The notes under the pieces are model-generated. The model saw nothing but the letters and a program-made list of their open reading frames with translations, had not been told where the DNA came from and made no database searches. From Candidatus Eiseniibacteriota bacterium (GTDB lineage Bacteria; Joyebacterota; Joyebacteria; Joyebacterales; Joyebacteraceae): a stretch of 37,517 nucleotides of DNA. The stretch is from NCBI GenBank assembly GCA_030600655.1, contig JAUVLP010000011.1, positions 1 to 37,517 on the forward strand. The letters are read 5' to 3'. Position numbers and translations under genes: made by a program. The first letter of the stretch is position 1. Each line of letters opens with the position of its first letter. Positions 33,814-37,517 of the stretch are shown one piece after another.

Positions 33814-34625
33814 TGTTACGGGGCGCCATCAGTATCAGCTGGGCGTTCATCGTGAGGAGCGCCGCGACCTATGCAAGCTACCGGTCGAAGCTGTTTCTGG
33901 GGTTTGCGTCACTTCTCCTGTCGGCCATCACCTTCCTGTTTGTGGGAAGGGTTGTAGAGCTTGCGGGGTCCGGTTTCGAGGACAGAGTTGGGATGACCTA
34001 CACGGCTTTCGCGCTCATCGGCGTGGTCGTGCACGGAGTATCTGCTTCCGGGCTGCACGTCTTCCGCAAGACGGTCAGGCGGGAACAACTGCAGGGTACC
34101 TTCGAGCAACTCGTATCGAGCGGCAGGCCCGTTGTCTCGCTCGTGCTTCTTGCCGGGCTGTCAGAGATCGTGATCGCTCAGGGCGTGGCACTTGGACTGG
34201 CCGCAATTGCTGCAGGTCTCCTGGGTGTGGCGATTCCGGTCACACTCCCTGCGCTGACGGCGGTGGTGCTCTACTCTCTGACGATGTGCGGGATCGGATT
34301 CATCTCGGCCGGACTCACGATGATCTTCAAGGAAGGAGAGCCAGTGTCGTGGGCGTTCGGGGCGCTCTCGGGGCTGTTGGGTGGTGTCTACTTCCCAGTA
34401 TCTCTTCTCCCTGTCTGGTTGCGGAGAGTGGCGTGGATGCTTCCAACGCCGCACGTTCTTTCGGTTGTCCGTGCCGGGTTTCGCGGGTCGGTCCACGACG
34501 CGGACACGGCCACTCACCTCATCTTTCTCTCCATTTCGGCTGCGGTCTCAGTCGCGATCGGTCTCGTGGTTCTCAGGCGCGGTTGCGATCACGCCAAGGT
34601 GACCGGGACACTCCGTGAATATTGA
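33810..34625 (+). CDS. ABC-2 type transporter permease
   Basis: Six or so TM segments; ATGA overlap with the ATPase gene; 'SWAFGALSGLLGGVYFPVSLLPVWLRRVAWMLPTPHVLSVVR' typical of ABC-2 permeases. Confidence 0.9.
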   Translation: MMLRGAISISWAFIVRSAATYASYRSKLFLGFASLLLSAITFLFVGRVVELAGSGFEDRVGMTYTAFALIGVVVHGVSASGLHVFRKTVRREQLQGTFEQLVSSGRPVVSLVLLAGLSEIVIAQGVALGLAAIAAGLLGVAIPVTLPALTAVVLYSLTMCGIGFISAGLTMIFKEGEPVSWAFGALSGLLGGVYFPVSLLPVWLRRVAWMLPTPHVLSVVRAGFRGSVHDADTATHLIFLSISAAVSVAIGLVVLRRGCDHAKVTGTLREY

Positions 34626-34650
34626 CACCGCACATCCGGAGCCGTATCTG
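34622..34650 (+). promoter_or_regulatory. Sigma-70-like promoter for the two-component genes
   Basis: TTGACA (34622-34627) - 17 bp - TATCTG (34645-34650). Confidence 0.45.
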
Positions 34651-34743
34651 TTGTCCGTGTCTCCCGCTCACCGCGATTGTCCTTGCTCTCCGTAGCTTTC
34701 GTGGTGTCTAATCAAACACTGATTCATCGAATTCTGCGACGAT

Positions 34744-36651
34744 TTGCCGACCGTCGTGGTCGGTGCGCGAAGGAACCGAAAGACCGTCCGCCTGGAGTCC
34801 TTCTTGAGAACGTTCCGAAACACATACATCCCCATCACGTCTATCATCGTCGCTATTTTCGTCGTCGCGGCCGTGGTGGTGTTTACTTCAATGCGCGATA
34901 TCGATAGAGGACGGCAGCACGTGGCGGACGGGCTGGAGCGCAAGGCCGGCGCTATGCTCATGTTTCTGAGTACCGATTTCAGAACCGAACTCGTGTCGCC
35001 GCGATGGCAGTTGTCGCGTCTGGAGTTCTTTCTCTCAGAGGCTGCCAACCGCGGCCAGGCTGAATACCTGGCCCTTCTCGATTTCGACGGAACCGTCGTC
35101 GCGCACAGCGATACCACGATGGTCGGGGCGCCTCACATCGGGTGGTTGCCGGGGAAAGATGAGCTTGACGCGCCACCCATCCGCAGGAGGCGCGTCACCA
35201 TTGACGGGCATACGCTTCAACAGTACGTGGCGGCCTTCGATGTACATCCCGCTATGCTCTGTGAGAGGCCGCCACGGAGGTTCGGTCACAGGATGAGGCC
35301 GCCCTGCGATATAGAGGCTGTCGCCGGGCGCCTGTCGGAGCTTCTGAGAAGGCCGGTCGATCTGTCGCATCCAACGCGCCTTTACGGCGTTGTGGCACTC
35401 GACCCCACGGAGATAGAGAGAACATTCCTACTCTCTCGCGATCGCACGGTTCTACTCGGCGCTATCCTGATCATCGTTGGTGGAGCGGCCATCTACTTCC
35501 TCTTCGTAGTGTCCGCATACCGCTCGACGCAGACTGCGCTTGCGAACATGCGCACATATACGGACAACGTCATAGAGAGCATGGCGAACGGGCTGATATC
35601 CGTCGATGCCGACGGCCGCGTTGTGACCATCAACTCACGAGCGCGTGCCCTGTTCGGACTGGGTGACGCGAAGATTGCCGGACGACGCCTTGATGGTGTG
35701 GCGGGTATCGAGCCGGGTTCCGAGCGTGCCGGATTGGATCTGGTGCTTCGGGGCGAGAAGGATATAGTTGAAGTAGAGGGGACAGCCACAGTAGCGGGTG
35801 AAAAGATTCCTGTCTCGGTCAGCGCATCGCTGCTCCGGGACGAGGACGGCGAGCGAGCGGGAACGGTTCTGCTCTACCAGGATCTGCGCGAGATCGAGGC
35901 GCTCGAGGCCGAGCTGGAGCGAGGACGTCACCTCGCCTCCCTTGGCAGGCTGGCGGCCGGCGTGGCTCACGAGGTGCGGAATCCCCTCAGCTCGATCAAG
36001 GGATTCGCACAGTTCCTGCGCAGCAAGTTCAGCCCTGGCTCCGAGGAAGAGCGATATTCCGATATCATGATCGAAGAAGTTGAGCGACTCGATCGAGTCG
36101 TGCAGGAGCTGCTTGATTTTGCGAAACCTGTCGTTGCTGAGATCCGACCGGGTGACACCAATGCGATCGTCGAGGACGCGCTCTCGCTCGTGTCGGAGGA
36201 CGCGGACTTCAAGAACGTCAGAATCGTCACCAATCTGTCTGATGGGCTGCCGCGCATCCTCGTGGATTCGAGGCAGGTGCGCCAGGCACTCCTCAACGTG
36301 CTTCTGAACGGCATGGAAGCGATGACGGATGGCGGGACACTTACGGTAAAGACGAGAATTGTTGTTCCCGAAGACGGCGCGATCGCGGCGACCGCGGGCG
36401 AACGACCGGAGCAGGTCGCCATCGACATCGCAGATACGGGTGATGGGATGAGCGAGCAGGAACTCGCGAAGCTGTTCGAACCGTTCTACACGACGAAGCC
36501 GACCGGGACCGGTCTTGGATTGACGATAGTCTCACGACTCGTGGAACAGAACGCCGGGCATATCCATGTTGTGAGCGAAAAGGGGAAGGGGACTACGTTC
36601 TCCATGGTGTTCAGAACTACGCCCGGGGAATCAAATACAGATTCGAGCTAG
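34744..36651 (+). CDS. Membrane sensor histidine kinase (NtrB-like, PAS + HisKA + HATPase)
   Basis: Two TM segments flanking an extracytoplasmic region, PAS-like segment, LAAGVAHEVRNPLSSIKGFAQFLRSKF (H-box), VRQALLNVLLNGMEAM (N-box), GTGLGLTIVSRLVEQ. Confidence 0.93.
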   Translation: MPTVVVGARRNRKTVRLESFLRTFRNTYIPITSIIVAIFVVAAVVVFTSMRDIDRGRQHVADGLERKAGAMLMFLSTDFRTELVSPRWQLSRLEFFLSEAANRGQAEYLALLDFDGTVVAHSDTTMVGAPHIGWLPGKDELDAPPIRRRRVTIDGHTLQQYVAAFDVHPAMLCERPPRRFGHRMRPPCDIEAVAGRLSELLRRPVDLSHPTRLYGVVALDPTEIERTFLLSRDRTVLLGAILIIVGGAAIYFLFVVSAYRSTQTALANMRTYTDNVIESMANGLISVDADGRVVTINSRARALFGLGDAKIAGRRLDGVAGIEPGSERAGLDLVLRGEKDIVEVEGTATVAGEKIPVSVSASLLRDEDGERAGTVLLYQDLREIEALEAELERGRHLASLGRLAAGVAHEVRNPLSSIKGFAQFLRSKFSPGSEEERYSDIMIEEVERLDRVVQELLDFAKPVVAEIRPGDTNAIVEDALSLVSEDADFKNVRIVTNLSDGLPRILVDSRQVRQALLNVLLNGMEAMTDGGTLTVKTRIVVPEDGAIAATAGERPEQVAIDIADTGDGMSEQELAKLFEPFYTTKPTGTGLGLTIVSRLVEQNAGHIHVVSEKGKGTTFSMVFRTTPGESNTDSS

Positions 36652-36757
36652 TGGCGTCCTGGGAATCGCGTACCGGCTTGAGCCGGCGGTTGTTGTGCCA
36701 GGGCAGCGTGGCGTGCGGGGGCAGCCGATACCAGATCGCATATAGGAGCAAGTCCGG

Positions 36758-37517
36758 ATGGTGGAGAAGCACCTCAGAATCCTTGTGGTTGATGACCAGT
36801 CGAGTGTGCGTGAACTCCTCAAGGCCGTCCTCGAGAGCGATGGTCATAAGGTAGACGTTGCTCCCGATGGGGAGAGCGGCGTCGAAAAGCTGGCCGGTGG
36901 GTTTCACGACCTGGTCATCATGGACATCCGGATGCCGGGCATCAACGGCATTGATGCCTTGGGACGGATGAAGAAGGCGAGCCCGGACTGCGGCGTCATC
37001 ATGATGACGGCCTACGCATCGGTTGAGACCGCCGTCGAGGCCATGAAGCTTGGGGCATTCGATTACATCACGAAGCCGATAGATATCGACGAGGTCCGTT
37101 CGGTTGTGTCGAAATTCACCGATGAGTCGTCCGGGGCGGCTGAGGAGAAGCCACCCGAGATCGAGCCGTCGAGCGAGATCATAGGAACGAGCGCCGCGAT
37201 GCGGGAGGTGCTGGAGCTGACTCGCCGGGTCGCCACGAGCGATGCCACGGTTCTCATCCTCGGCGAGAGCGGGACAGGCAAGGAGCTCATAGCGCACGAG
37301 GTACACCGGACGAGTTCACGTGAACACAAACCATTTGTAGCCGTGAACTGTTCGGCCATCCCCGGAGGTCTTCTCGAGAGCGAGCTGTTTGGTCACGAGA
37401 AGGGCGCTTTCACCGGCGCCGGCCGGCAGAAGCGGGGGCGGTTCGAGCTGGCGGTGGGTGGGACCATCTTCCTGGACGAGATCGGCGACATGTCGTCCGA
37501 GCTACAGGCCAAGTTGC
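36758..37517 (+). CDS. NtrC-family sigma-54 response regulator (3' end outside window)
   Basis: Translated manually: [68 protein letters not shown]...[20 protein letters not shown]...[50 protein letters not shown] upstream. Confidence 0.95.
   Translation, partial: MVEKHLRILVVDDQSSVRELLKAVLESDGHKVDVAPDGESGVEKLAGGFHDLVIMDIRMPGINGIDALGRMKKASPDCGVIMMTAYASVETAVEAMKLGAFDYITKPIDIDEVRSVVSKFTDESSGAAEEKPPEIEPSSEIIGTSAAMREVLELTRRVATSDATVLILGESGTGKELIAHEVHRTSSREHKPFVAVNCSAIPGGLLESELFGHEKGAFTGAGRQKRGRFELAVGGTIFLDEIGDMSSELQAKL

Overview
GC-rich, gene-dense bacterial chromosomal window. The FlgD-like C-terminal domains, Omp85/SppA envelope genes and sigma-54 regulators suggest an FCB-group or candidate-phylum bacterium, but this is inference and no rRNA was seen. 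Identifiable housekeeping and envelope genes: ResB/CcsB cytochrome c maturation, an FtsB/DivIC-like protein, enolase, a wHTH + M29-aminopeptidase-like fusion, two SAM methyltransferases, an FmdB zinc ribbon, a DUF2089/SHOCT-like/bactofilin-like operon, a YesL-like protein, a VWA protein, secreted proteins, a beta-barrel + SppA fusion, an Omp85-type barrel, RlmN and an ArsR regulator. The most interesting segment is 24.1-34.6 kb, which looks like a previously undescribed RiPP (ranthipeptide-like) system. It comprises a TPR/AAA+ sigma-54 activator, a candidate -24/-12 promoter with upstream repeats, and a large protein fusing a class-1 isoprenoid-synthase-like domain to an RRE-like region and a radical SAM/SPASM maturase. 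These are followed by two small Cys-rich precursor ORFs, a secreted FG-GAP/beta-propeller protein and an ABC-2 transporter. In precursor A every one of six Cys has its own Asp at +3/+4, and those six are all the Asp residues in the peptide. Precursor B shows the same logic. This predicts Cys-to-Asp thioether crosslinks of the freyrasin (PapA/PapB) type. An NtrB/NtrC-like pair closes the window.
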